Source: Rhizobacter koreensis (GTDB lineage: Bacteria > Pseudomonadota > Gammaproteobacteria > Burkholderiales > Burkholderiaceae_C). From it: a stretch of 64,000 bases of DNA. The notes under the pieces were generated by a model, which worked only from the letters and a program-made list of their open reading frames with translations, was not told where the DNA came from and did no database searches. The position numbers were made by a program, and so were the translations under genes. The stretch spans positions 30,187-94,186 of the forward strand of contig NZ_JABWMJ010000014.1 of NCBI RefSeq assembly GCF_013366375.1, given 5' to 3'. Below are positions 16,281-24,825 of this stretch, piece by piece. How positions within the stretch are numbered: position 1 is the stretch's first letter; the number at the start of each line of letters is the position of its first letter.

Positions 16281-17099
16281 ATGACTTCGACCCGACTCGC
16301 CGTCATCGACACCGGTCAAGTGAACGAGCGCATCCTGAACAAGGATGAGTACCGCGCCGACTTCCGAAAGGTCGAAGGGGCGTCGCTCAAGCGCACGACA
16401 CACCTGTCGAGCCCGCACGCCAAGCGCTTGTTCGCCCGGTGCTTCTACAGCTTCCAGGCCTCGATGTACTTCATCAGCGAGCTCGGGCGGGTCAAGCTGG
16501 ACCACGAGGTGGTGGAGCGCATCGAGCAGAACATCCGCGAGACGCTGGACTCGGCGACCGCGGAGATCAACACGGCGATCGACCAGGCCGAGGCCCTGCT
16601 CAAGCATCACAACATCGACGTGCTGGCTTCCTATGACACGGTGCCGCTGCAGGTGGAGATCGGCATCACCTCGTCGTTCGGTCGGCGCTACTTCGACCTG
16701 ATGCACAAGCTCGATGTCGTCATGCCGATGATGGAGACCCTGGCGATCGAGGAGATCATCAACGAGCGGGAACTCGAGACACGCCGGTCGATGTACAAGC
16801 GCGCCGTCCTGCACATCTCGACGCGGGCGCGCAACCTGTGGATGGGCGTGCGACGGCGGATGAACGAACGTGATGCGCGCTTGGCCGCAGAGGCCGCCAA
16901 GCCCAAGCCCACCGGGCAGCGGCGGAACGCGCCGGACGAGACAGATGGCGATACCGGGCACGAAAGCAGCATCGGAACCCCCGCTGTTGCGAATGCGACC
17001 GAGGATGCGAGTGCGGCTTCGTCAGATCCGCATCCTTCTCCTGCGGAACTGCCCGAGCCGGCCGGCCAGGATCAGGAAGTCGTGCGGGCCGCCGCCTAA
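16281..17099 (+). CDS. ICE-conserved protein, possibly DUF1845/AcaB-like
   Basis: This 272-aa protein starts at ATG 16281 with GGAGAG upstream; the frame continues 14 codons further. The folded part (about 1-200) is helical, with LDHEVVERIEQNIRETLDSA and a stretch ending in AIEEIINERELETRRSMYKR. The last 70 residues are acidic, Ser/Ala/Pro-rich and probably disordered. I recall similar proteins on betaproteobacterial ICEs grouped as DUF1845, related to the AcaB regulator, but cannot confirm it. It is the only plus-strand gene in the first 18 kb and converges with the next gene, sharing 4 bp at the stops. Confidence 0.6.
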   Translation: MTSTRLAVIDTGQVNERILNKDEYRADFRKVEGASLKRTTHLSSPHAKRLFARCFYSFQASMYFISELGRVKLDHEVVERIEQNIRETLDSATAEINTAIDQAEALLKHHNIDVLASYDTVPLQVEIGITSSFGRRYFDLMHKLDVVMPMMETLAIEEIINERELETRRSMYKRAVLHISTRARNLWMGVRRRMNERDARLAAEAAKPKPTGQRRNAPDETDGDTGHESSIGTPAVANATEDASAASSDPHPSPAELPEPAGQDQEVVRAAA

Positions 17100-17323
17100 A
17101 CGTCAGCTGCCAGGCGGTCCGCGATCCACTGCCGAAGTTCGGTGCGGCCGTCGTCATCGGCTACCAGTTGCTTGGGACTTCGGTCCGTCAGCTCTGAGAT
17201 TGGCAGCGACACCCACAGCGACAACCCAAGGGACGCGGGAACCAGACGTTCGGGCACTTCCTCGAACCCGAGATCCAGCAGCACCCTGCGCACATATGCA
17301 ATGGCCATGAGGTCTGCCGGCAT
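17096..17323 (-). CDS. Small protein downstream of the recombinase, 75 aa
   Basis: This gene starts at ATG 17323, 35 bp after the recombinase stop, with GGGAGA upstream. The protein has the look of a compact soluble helix-strand fold (AYVRRVLLDLGFEEVPERL, then LGLSLWVSLPISELTDRSP). No domain is recognised. Its position suggests it forms an operon with the recombinase-like gene, possibly as an accessory DNA-binding or directionality factor, but nothing in the sequence proves that. Confidence 0.55.
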   Translation of the reverse strand: MPADLMAIAYVRRVLLDLGFEEVPERLVPASLGLSLWVSLPISELTDRSPKQLVADDDGRTELRQWIADRLAADV

Positions 17324-17358
17324 GCGGTTCGCAGTCTCCCGTGGCCCTTTGCGCCGCC

Positions 17359-18432
17359 TCAGTCCGGCCGCTCGGTGGAGTAGTCGACGCGACGGTATCG
17401 ATCCATCACGCGCATTTCGACGATCCCGAGCCACTTGGCCACGAGTTCCTCGGACTTGCCGCGACGCAGTTGGCGAAGGGCGAAGGTGTGCCGCAGCCGA
17501 TAGGCGCCGCCCTCGGCGAGGCTCTTGTCGATGCCGGAGGCCTCGAGGACCGATCGGACGGCTTCGTAGTGGGTCACCTTGCCCCACTGCTTTCCGGAGC
17601 GGGTCGCGGGCAGGAGGTAGTCGCCGGCCAGTTCCTGCTCTCTTCGGACCTGAAGCCAGTAGGCCAGCACGCGCCCGGCCCACTTGACAACGGGGGCCTC
17701 CCGCTCGGGGCTGTCGCCATGCGCCGGCACGTGCAACGTCCCGGGCACGCCCTTCTCGTCCCCAGCGCGGATCCGCGGCGACGAGAGCTGCAGCACGCGC
17801 ACGTCTGCCGGGGTCAGCCCTGAGCCGAGGTGAAGGGCGACGGCGCAGCGATTTCGCAGTTCCTGCCAGGAGACGTCGGCCCCTCGGCGTCCGGAGCGAG
17901 GCAGGCCTGCGGACAGGTAGTTCACGAGGATGCGTGCCTCTGCGGGTTCCAGGAAGTTGGGCAGGGTCGCCCGCCGATTGGCGTTGGCATACAGCCAGTC
18001 CTCGCGCGATTGCAGCAAGTCGGAGGCGCAGCGATTCGGCGGGTTTGATCCGGCCGCCTGTGCGCGGAACTCCAGCACCCCGTCGATCAAGGTCAGCAGT
18101 CGCCAGGCGTGCCGTGGCGTGAACTTCCCGGCCTCCTTCAGCCGGCTGAGCTTCGCGTGGGACGTGGACTTGGCGGCCAGCCGGCTGCTGATGAATGCGT
18201 TGAGATCGGCCTCGGTGAGCTTGTCCAATGCGACGACTGGCGACTGGCTCAGGCACCACTCGGCGAAGGCCTGCCACAGCACCGTGTACGCCTTGATCGA
18301 CGAGGGCAGCGTTAGCTTGCGGGCGACCGACGTGCGCTGGTGGGTGAGCCAGGCGTCAAACGCAGCCTGGTAGTTGCGAACCTCCATTGCCGGGTCCGTA
18401 TCGTCAAAGAGGTCGAGGGTCTGGGAGGGCAT
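17359..18432 (-). CDS. Degenerate tyrosine recombinase (phage integrase family)
   Basis: This 357-aa protein has an N-terminal SAM-like core-binding part (about 20-125) and a C-terminal catalytic-type domain (about 155-350). The nucleophile is likely Y346 (MDRYRR), and box II Arg is R314 (YRLRHTFAL). Other catalytic positions are changed: the box I Arg is Thr207 (GSGLTPADV instead of GxGLR), the box II His is Tyr311, and the third-box His (LGH) is Ile337. ATG 18432 is the first ATG; a TTG at 18504 extends the frame. It may be a non-catalytic or altered-specificity relative rather than the integrase that moves the ICE. Confidence 0.75.
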   Translation of the reverse strand: MPSQTLDLFDDTDPAMEVRNYQAAFDAWLTHQRTSVARKLTLPSSIKAYTVLWQAFAEWCLSQSPVVALDKLTEADLNAFISSRLAAKSTSHAKLSRLKEAGKFTPRHAWRLLTLIDGVLEFRAQAAGSNPPNRCASDLLQSREDWLYANANRRATLPNFLEPAEARILVNYLSAGLPRSGRRGADVSWQELRNRCAVALHLGSGLTPADVRVLQLSSPRIRAGDEKGVPGTLHVPAHGDSPEREAPVVKWAGRVLAYWLQVRREQELAGDYLLPATRSGKQWGKVTHYEAVRSVLEASGIDKSLAEGGAYRLRHTFALRQLRRGKSEELVAKWLGIVEMRVMDRYRRVDYSTERPD

Positions 18433-18941
18433 TGGGAAATCATAAATCCGAACCAACGGCGAGGGCCGTTGCTTACCCGATTCGAAACAGCTCTCGTCAG
18501 CCAAGGCACCAAATGCAGCTCAGAACGACAATGCGAGCGCCGCCGCCGTTGGTTCGGTTTCAGGGTGACCGGGACCCCGGCAGGTGGGCACCACGAGGTG
18601 GGATGGACGCCTCCCCCGATCGGGGGCAGCCACGTTCACACACGTCAGGGTGATCGGCAATTCGGTTGCGCGGCGGGAAGATTGGTGTGGATCCGCCACG
18701 GGCGGACGGTCTGCGTGACGTCAGCCAAGTCAACCAATTGCGGGGTGCCCGACTGTGCCGGTGTCAGAACATGGAAACTTGGTTTCGCTGTCGTTGTTGG
18801 ATTGAACGCAGTGGTGTCTGCGTACCACGGTGAATCCCTTGCAACCGAGACGAGGTGGGGCACTCTGGGACGAGGAACAGGCAACTGCCAGCCGGTCAGC
18901 AACTACAGCGGCCGCGGCCGGCTCGACGTAGGACGGCGCAA
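18433..18941. other. Intergenic region between recombinase and hybrid kinase
   Basis: This divergent promoter region is about 500 bp long. It holds a 14-bp palindrome CCCCCGATCGGGGG (18613-18626), an inverted repeat GAAAC-TTG-GTTTC (18774-18786) and GTGGT-N8-ACCAC near 18810-18830. No small ORF with a convincing start and no RNA gene are seen. Confidence 0.4.
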
Positions 18942-20795
18942 ATGATGAGCAATCAGGATCAGGGGGCAGACGGGCCAAAGGCCTCGAGGGACGAGAAACC
19001 CCCGAGGTGGGATCACTCGCCCGATGCGGGCGAGACCACGCGCGCGATGACGGCCAACGCGGTCGTGTCCGCTGCCGCCAATGTCCCCTTGTTGCTCGCC
19101 GCCGTCGGCCTCGTGATCTACCTTGCGTTCGAAGCCGGCCTGAGCATGCCCGGAACCATCTTCGGCGGACTCGGCCTGGCCGTCTCCGGCTGGCGATGGT
19201 CAATGAGCAAGCGCTACCGGGCGCGCGCGCCTCTGGACGAGGCGACGGAGCGGTCGGCTCGACGAGAGGTCGAACTCAATGCGGGGCTGGCGGGCCTCAT
19301 GTGGGGCTACGGCGCACTGGCAATCTACCCGCACCTGAAGGAGGTGGCGCAGATCGCGTTTCCAATGATGGTGGCAGGCTCCGCCGGCGTCGCGGCGCTC
19401 TATGCGCCCCTGGCTGGGCGCGCGTACCTGTACATGATCGTGCCGCAGGTTGCGTCTCTCGCGCTGGCGCACCTGGCCTTCGACGGCTTGCGTTCGATAG
19501 GACTCGCGATCATTGTGGCCGGCTTCGGCTTCACGATGTACCGCTCCGCCCAGCTTTCCAAGGCGGCCGGCGAGCGGCTCGCGCGGGCGTTGCTCGAGCG
19601 CGATCGACTGCGCGCTGACCATGCGCGGCTGGCGGAGCTTGAATTGGCCGAAGCCAAGGTCGCCGCCGAGTCCGCGCGCAACGAGGCCGCGGCCACCCGC
19701 GACCTGTTCATCGCGAAGGTCTCGCACGAGTTCCGCACGCCGCTGCAGACCATCGTGGCGCTGGCCGACCTGCTCGCCCTGAAGACCGCAGACGACAAGT
19801 CAAAGGGCCTGCAGGAGCCGGTCCAGCGACTATCGCGCGCGGCAGATCAGCTGATGCACCAGGCCAACGACCTTGCAGCCTTCGTTCGAGCGAACAAGGC
19901 CGCCGGCTACGAGATCCGCGAGCGGCCGGTGCGACTCGACGAAGTCGTCGCGGCATCGATCGTCGAGCTGCGTGAACTCGCCCACCGCAAGGGCATCGAG
20001 GTTCGCGTGGCAGTCCCCGAGGTCTCGCTGCACGCCGACGACATGCGCCTGCAGCAGATCATCGGCAACCTGGTGAGCAACGCGGTGAAGTACACGAGCA
20101 CCGGGCACATCGAGATTCGAGCCGAGGTCGATGGTCGAGATCCCTGCACGATGACGCTGTGGGTCAGCGACACGGGCAGCGGCATTGCGGAGGATGCGCT
20201 GCCCAACGTGTTTGACCCGTGGTTCCGAGGTACGCGTGAGGCGCGGGGGCTGGGACTCGGGCTGTCGATCGTTCGGTCGCTGGTCGCGCAGCTCGGGGGG
20301 ACGGCGGAGCTAACGTCAGAAATGGGCCAAGGCACCACGGCATGCATTCGCATCCCGGTGAAAGTGCTGGAGCAGGCTCCCAAGCGGCCGAGCGTTGGGA
20401 CCGCAAGCCTGTCGAACCTGCGCCTGCTGGTCGTCGACGACGAGGATTCCGTTCGCAGCGCCGTTGCCGATCTGCTTCGCGCCAAGGGCGCCATCTGTGT
20501 GGAAGCCCCCGGCACCGAAGAAGCCCTTAAAGAACTCGAGGACCACGCCTACGAAGCTGCGTTGATCGACATCCAGATGCCTGGAGCTGACGGCTACGAA
20601 CTCGCCAGGCGCCAGAGGGCCCGCTATCCGAGATCGGAGACGAGATTGATCGCGATGAGCGCGTTTGGTCTCGCGCAAGAGCACAGCGGACTCTTCGATG
20701 CGTATGTGGCCAAGCCCGCCAAAGCAGACACCATGGTCGGCACCATCGTGCGCGCATTGGAGCGGCGCGGATTCTCTGCGGCGAATCGCACCTGA
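18942..20795 (+). CDS. Hybrid histidine kinase with C-terminal receiver
   Basis: This 617-aa inner-membrane sensor has up to six hydrophobic segments (about 39-63, 71-84, 110-128, 138-157, 165-180, 185-199) with very short loops, so the signal is probably sensed within or near the membrane. A coiled coil (about 203-255) leads to the H-box with H262 (SHEFRTPLQ), N-box N376/N380, G-boxes DTGSG (410-414) and GLGLGLS (436-442), and a receiver with D499/D500, D543 and K591. It starts at ATG 18942, or 18945. It is the likely phosphorylation partner of the BetR-REC protein at 7571-8413 (inference). Confidence 0.88.
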   Translation: MMSNQDQGADGPKASRDEKPPRWDHSPDAGETTRAMTANAVVSAAANVPLLLAAVGLVIYLAFEAGLSMPGTIFGGLGLAVSGWRWSMSKRYRARAPLDEATERSARREVELNAGLAGLMWGYGALAIYPHLKEVAQIAFPMMVAGSAGVAALYAPLAGRAYLYMIVPQVASLALAHLAFDGLRSIGLAIIVAGFGFTMYRSAQLSKAAGERLARALLERDRLRADHARLAELELAEAKVAAESARNEAAATRDLFIAKVSHEFRTPLQTIVALADLLALKTADDKSKGLQEPVQRLSRAADQLMHQANDLAAFVRANKAAGYEIRERPVRLDEVVAASIVELRELAHRKGIEVRVAVPEVSLHADDMRLQQIIGNLVSNAVKYTSTGHIEIRAEVDGRDPCTMTLWVSDTGSGIAEDALPNVFDPWFRGTREARGLGLGLSIVRSLVAQLGGTAELTSEMGQGTTACIRIPVKVLEQAPKRPSVGTASLSNLRLLVVDDEDSVRSAVADLLRAKGAICVEAPGTEEALKELEDHAYEAALIDIQMPGADGYELARRQRARYPRSETRLIAMSAFGLAQEHSGLFDAYVAKPAKADTMVGTIVRALERRGFSAANRT

Positions 20796-20827
20796 GCCGC
20801 CGGCGACCGGCCGCGCACGGGTGCAGT

Positions 20828-21106
20828 TCAACTGTCCCTTAGCGAGGGAAGGACGTCGGTGAGGGAGACCGCCCGCAGGTCACCAACCAGGCGGCCCTGG
20901 GTGTCGGTGACGAGGAGGCCCTTCTTCGCAGCCTCCTTGCAGACCGTCGCGAGCCGCGGATCGGTGAAACCAGTCGGCGGCTCGTACGCCTGCAGTTGAA
21001 GCCCCGCGATCGCCAGCAAGCCGTCAACGTCGGCGCGGCCGGCCTGTGCAGTCGGACCGCACAGGCCGGCGAGCGCTAGTCGCAAGGGGGATTTCCGGGG
21101 CTTCAT
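20828..21106 (-). CDS. Hypothetical protein, 92 aa
   Basis: I do not recognise this protein. The most likely start is ATG 21106; no strong ribosome-binding site precedes it. The N-terminus is basic with a short hydrophobic stretch (LRLALAGLCG). The C-terminal half (TVCKEAAKKGLLVTDTQGRL) has the look of a small helical domain. It converges with the kinase gene, with a 32-bp gap. Confidence 0.45.
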   Translation of the reverse strand: MKPRKSPLRLALAGLCGPTAQAGRADVDGLLAIAGLQLQAYEPPTGFTDPRLATVCKEAAKKGLLVTDTQGRLVGDLRAVSLTDVLPSLRDS

Positions 21107-21224
21107 GGCAAGGCGCGTGCAGGGATGACCATCCTGCGTCCCTTGTGAGGGCCTCGCAACTCGAAAGTCCGGTCCAGACCCCCGCCAAAACCGCCACTGG
21201 CCGTTGCGCGTGATGCGCGCTGCG

Positions 21225-22448
21225 TTATTGGGCCTCGAGCGCGTTCGCCAAGCTGACGCCGCCCGAGAAGCGCAGCGCCATCTCCCTGGCTCGCGAATGC
21301 CCGTCGTCATCCAGTTCCGGCAGGTCTACCGCAGGGGATCCGTCCACGTGCATCGGGCCGCCGAAGTCACTGTCGTAGAACTCGCCCGCGTGCTCGCCCT
21401 CGGAGTGGTAGGCACGGTAGTCGGACTGGGTCAGGTCAACGCCGAGCGTGGCAGCGAAGTTCTGGTAGGCCCATGCACGCAAACCGTCTCCGCTCTCCAC
21501 AGCCTCCTCGGCCAGGGTGCGCAACGCCTCGACATCGCCTTCGCGCGCGAGCCGCTCGAGTGCCCAGCTGTCTCCCGCATGCGCGAGATCGTCCAACGCC
21601 TGGTGCGATCCCTGCTCGGCTGCCGAGCGCAACCAAGCGTGTCGTTGCTCGGCAGTGGGAGCGAGCTCGGCCATGGTCCGAGCGTCAACCTCACCGTCGA
21701 GGTGCTTCGCACGCTCGTAGAAGGTGGCGTCTTCGAACGCAGCGGCATATTCCGCCGCGGCCTGTCGCACGCCGCCGAGTGCCGCTTGGCGCAGGTGATG
21801 CTCGAAGGCGCGGTGCTGCGGCGCCTCGGCCAGGTACTGGTCGACCCAGGCCTGCTCCTGCTTGGTCAGCACCCGTCCCTTCAGCGACTCCTCGTAAAGG
21901 TAGGGGTTGGGCTTGCGGCACCGAAACGCACCCGCCAGCTGGTGGTGGATCTGCGGGCTCATCGCGCGCGATGCCAGCTCATCGAGCAGCAGTGGCGATC
22001 GAGCAAGACGCACCGCCGGCGATGGGGGAGGCATCGCGGGCTCCTCATCGTCGAAGTCAAGGTCGGCATCGTCCTCTTCGGACCAAGCCTCCGGCCCGCC
22101 ACGTGGAGGAGCCTCGACCGCTGGCTTGGTCATTGCTTCGACGGCGTGCCATCGCAGGGCGCTGACGCGGCGCTCCTGGAGGAGGGCGAGCAGCGTCGAT
22201 GCCGCGACGGAGGTTGCGTTCGGCGGGATGTTCAGCTGCAGGGCCCGGCCAGCGAGCGCCGACCCGTTCTGTGGCACCAAGTCCCCGACGCCCGCATCGC
22301 TCAGGACGCAGTCGGCCCGGAACGCCGCCCAAGAGCCATAGCCGAAGGCCGCAGCGAGCAACTCGTGGACATGGCTGCGCGCCACGGTGATGCCGCAGGC
22401 GGTCTGGATTTGCTGGTGCGCGGCGTGCGCGAGATGCTTGACGGTCAT
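21225..22448 (-). CDS. Large hypothetical ICE protein with helical repeats, 407 aa
   Basis: The N-terminal part (about 1-50) contains VHELLAAAFGYGSWAAF, a motif I have seen in otherwise unrelated bacterial proteins of unknown role. The middle (about 105-145) is acidic and low in complexity. From about 150 to 340 the sequence is made of Ala-rich helix pairs (AAEQGSHQALDDLAHAG, ALERLAREGDVEALRTLAEE) reminiscent of Sel1/TPR-like repeats, which usually bind other proteins. There is no signal peptide. It starts at ATG 22448 and is divergent from the protease gene. Function unknown. Confidence 0.65.
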   Translation of the reverse strand: MTVKHLAHAAHQQIQTACGITVARSHVHELLAAAFGYGSWAAFRADCVLSDAGVGDLVPQNGSALAGRALQLNIPPNATSVAASTLLALLQERRVSALRWHAVEAMTKPAVEAPPRGGPEAWSEEDDADLDFDDEEPAMPPPSPAVRLARSPLLLDELASRAMSPQIHHQLAGAFRCRKPNPYLYEESLKGRVLTKQEQAWVDQYLAEAPQHRAFEHHLRQAALGGVRQAAAEYAAAFEDATFYERAKHLDGEVDARTMAELAPTAEQRHAWLRSAAEQGSHQALDDLAHAGDSWALERLAREGDVEALRTLAEEAVESGDGLRAWAYQNFAATLGVDLTQSDYRAYHSEGEHAGEFYDSDFGGPMHVDGSPAVDLPELDDDGHSRAREMALRFSGGVSLANALEAQ

Positions 22449-22761
22449 ACGTCTTCCTTTCCGTGTGCAACGTCGCAGCAGGTCGTGTGCACGCGTTTAA
22501 GGACCCGGCGACGATGCCCGGTGGGGAAGAACGTTGACGATGAATGGAGACGCCTTTTTCTACTCGCGTGCAAGTACGGTGGGCACCTTGCTTTGCATTC
22601 TACGCAAGGCGGTCTGGGCTTCAAAGGGTGTTCGTGTCGGACGTCAGTCGCTCCAACCGCGCCGAGCGTTACAGGAAAATCAGCGCCAACAATCGGGGAC
22701 ACTTCCTGGCATGCGCCGATGACCGGCCACCCACAAGAGTTACCCAGGAGGAGGACCGCCC
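22449..22761. other. Divergent intergenic region before the protease operon
   Basis: This stretch separates the 407-aa gene from the protease gene. I see a stem CCTTGC/GCAAGG near 22582-22606 and a strong ribosome-binding site (AGGAGGAGG) just before 22762. A TTGACG box near 22535 could be a -35 element for the protease, but no good -10 follows at proper spacing. A weak partial resemblance to the leader element near 22490-22530 lacks the conserved loop. Confidence 0.35.
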
Positions 22762-24327
22762 ATGAAACTCCCGCAACGCCCCAAGCGGTTCATCGTCATC
22801 CCACGGCCTTCGCTGCCAGCGGTCGCGCCGACATCGCTCCAGACGATGCGCCTTATGCATCTGGGCCCGCGCCCAGCGGCCAAAGCTGCTTCAGCCAAGA
22901 AGGCAGCTCCGACAGTAGCCTCGCGTACTGCACGAGCGGCGACACCAAAGCTTTCCCTTGCCGCACCGGTCAAGGTGGTGAACCGCTCGCCGGCCGACGG
23001 GGCCTTGCTGCTGGCGCCTCAGGATCACGTCACGCTGGATCGCTTGAAGGCGCAGGCACCGCAGGGTGCGAAGGTGCTGGAAGAGCAGTGGTACAGCCTC
23101 GAGAGGCCGGCCAGGCCGTGGTCCACCCAGAGCGCGGCGCTCAAGAAGCCGCGGCTGCGTACCGGTCACACCGTGACCTGGTCGGTGACCGTGGTGCTCG
23201 ACGGCGGCCAGCGGCGGCGCCTGCCGGATGCGCTGGTCACCGTGATGACCGACGAGGACAAGGGCATCGGCGTCGAAGGCACGACGAACCGGTACGGCAA
23301 GGCGAGTTTTGTGCTCAGCGACAAGACGCAGCGCGTGGACGCGATCTACGTCGACCCGCTGCATTCGGGTTGGCCGATGCGCTTGGCTGAGGTGCATGTC
23401 GTGCCCGGCGGCGTCGAAATCGCCGTGGTGCCCATCGACCCAGCGGTCGTCGACGTGCGCGGCACAGTCTACGGCAAGCCTGCGGCGGGGTCCGGCAAAA
23501 CGGTCCGTGTCGCGGTGGTCGACACCGGGGTTGGCCCGCACAGCGCGCTCAAGGTAAAGCGCGGACTGAACACGACCGCCGCCGAGTCGGGGCGGCGTTT
23601 CCGGGACGAGGACGGGCACGGGTCGCACGTCGCAGGGGTGATTGCCTCGGCAGCGGCGGGCTGGCGCCGTGGCGAGGCCAGCGCGGTCGAGCTGCATGCC
23701 TACCGGATCTTCGAGTCAGGCGACCCCTACGCGTCGAGCTTCGCGATCGCCGCGGCGATCAAGGATGCTGCCAACCAGGGCTGCGACCTGGTCAACCTGA
23801 GCATCGGCGACAGCATGGCCGACGACGGCATCCGCGATGCGGTCGAGTTCGCCTGGGCCAGAGGCTGCGTCTGCGTCGCTGCCACCGGCAACGACGGCAA
23901 AGGGCAGGTGGATTACCCTGCGCGCTACACGCAGGCGGTGGCCGTCTCGGCGATCGGCCTCATCGGCAGCTGGCCGGCCGGCACCTACCTGGACTGGACG
24001 CTTAGCACCTCGCGAGGCAAGCCGCTGGGCGGGCAGCAGAGCTTTCTGGCCAGCTTCTCCAACCGAGGCGCCAAGGTGGCGCTGACGGCCCCTGGCGTGG
24101 GGGTGGTGTCCACCATCTTCGCCAACCGCTGGGGGGTGATGTCCGGCACTTCCATGGCCACGCCGATCGCCACCGGGGTCCTGGCGCGCCGGCTGGCAGC
24201 CAACCCAGCGGTGAAGGACCTGGCGCGCGACGCCGCCAGGTCGGCCGAGATCGTGAAAATGGCCCTGCAGGCGGCCGAGGACATCCATTTGCCCGCGGGT
24301 ATGCAAGGAAAGGGCTTGGCCCGATAA
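22762..24327 (+). CDS. Subtilisin-like S8 serine protease without signal peptide
   Basis: This 521-aa protein has a basic Pro/Ala-rich N-terminus, a beta-sandwich region (about 135-225; VVLDGGQRRRLPDALVTVM, typical of carboxypeptidase-regulatory/Ig-like folds), and an S8 peptidase domain (about 245-510). The catalytic triad is complete: D254 (VAVVDTGVG), H286 (DGHGSHVAG) and S464 (SGTSMATP), with oxyanion N377 (ATGNDG). No signal peptide or membrane helix is seen, so a cytoplasmic or non-classical location is likely, which is unusual for subtilases. A canonical N-terminal I9 propeptide is not evident; an I9-like protein is encoded separately 10 bp downstream. It is probably ICE cargo. Confidence 0.88.
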   Translation: MKLPQRPKRFIVIPRPSLPAVAPTSLQTMRLMHLGPRPAAKAASAKKAAPTVASRTARAATPKLSLAAPVKVVNRSPADGALLLAPQDHVTLDRLKAQAPQGAKVLEEQWYSLERPARPWSTQSAALKKPRLRTGHTVTWSVTVVLDGGQRRRLPDALVTVMTDEDKGIGVEGTTNRYGKASFVLSDKTQRVDAIYVDPLHSGWPMRLAEVHVVPGGVEIAVVPIDPAVVDVRGTVYGKPAAGSGKTVRVAVVDTGVGPHSALKVKRGLNTTAAESGRRFRDEDGHGSHVAGVIASAAAGWRRGEASAVELHAYRIFESGDPYASSFAIAAAIKDAANQGCDLVNLSIGDSMADDGIRDAVEFAWARGCVCVAATGNDGKGQVDYPARYTQAVAVSAIGLIGSWPAGTYLDWTLSTSRGKPLGGQQSFLASFSNRGAKVALTAPGVGVVSTIFANRWGVMSGTSMATPIATGVLARRLAANPAVKDLARDAARSAEIVKMALQAAEDIHLPAGMQGKGLAR

Positions 24328-24337
24328 TCCGAGCACC

Positions 24338-24610
24338 ATGAGCCGCTACGTCTTCTTCAACAGTGACGCCCAGGACGCCAAGGTCCTGACGGCGGCCAAG
24401 AAGACCGCGCGCTCGCGCGGGGCGACGGTGGTGAAGTCGCTGGCCGGCACGATGCTGCTGGAGGTGACGCCGGCGCGGGTGCCCGAGGTGGCGCAGGCCT
24501 TGCCGGGCTGGCGCTACTCGGTCGAGCGTAAGGCCACCCGGGTGCCCGAGCGCAAGCCGCTGGAGCGCTCGAAGGCTCGAGGAACGCTGGCGGCTGCTGC
24601 CAAGGGCTAG
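24338..24610 (+). CDS. Small I9-propeptide-like protein paired with the S8 protease
   Basis: This 90-aa protein starts at ATG 24338, 10 bp after the protease stop. The pattern RGATVVKSLAGTMLLEVTP, ARVPEVAQALPGWRYSVER resembles the beta-alpha-beta fold of subtilisin propeptides and I9 inhibitors: a strand with Gly, a hydrophobic strand, a helix, then the final strand. The last 25 residues are basic. I9 domains act as chaperones and inhibitors of their protease, normally in cis. Here the partner would act in trans, controlling a protease that lacks its own prodomain. The similarity is judged by eye and needs a profile search. Confidence 0.6.
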   Translation: MSRYVFFNSDAQDAKVLTAAKKTARSRGATVVKSLAGTMLLEVTPARVPEVAQALPGWRYSVERKATRVPERKPLERSKARGTLAAAAKG

Positions 24611-24619
24611 ATTCCGGCC

Positions 24620-24641
24620 GGCCGGGCTTTGAATCCCGGCC
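24620..24641 (+). terminator. Hairpin after the protease/I9-like operon
   Basis: GGCCGGG (24620-24626) pairs with CCCGGCC (24635-24641) around an 8-nt loop, 10 bp past the stop. No U run follows. A second hairpin GCACCC/GGGTGC with loop TCTT (24658-24673) lies just downstream. Both fit the end of the operon and, possibly, the end of ICE-type cargo. Confidence 0.45.
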
Positions 24642-24825
24642 CGCGACGCCTAGATTGGCACCCTCTTGGGTGCAAATCGCGATGAGCGTCAATACTAATT
24701 ATGTCAACTACCTGAAAAGGCCCCGTCTCTATAGACGCGCCATGCTGAACTATCCTCGCCGCCCTCGGGATGGTTCAAATGTACGAAGCCATGCTGGACA
24801 GCGGCAATTCGGGCGACTGGCAGTG

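Noticed and set aside
17096..18277. A 393-codon minus-strand frame overlapping the recombinase
   Set aside because: Only its last 75 codons, after the recombinase stop and a ribosome-binding site, look protein-like; the rest is an out-of-frame shadow.
22449..22560. A fourth copy of the leader element upstream of the 407-aa gene
   Set aside because: GTTTAAGGAC and GGTGGGGAAG faintly resemble the linker and GGGAAAC, but the BTGNCAGCT loop and the CTTTC/GAAAG hairpin are missing.
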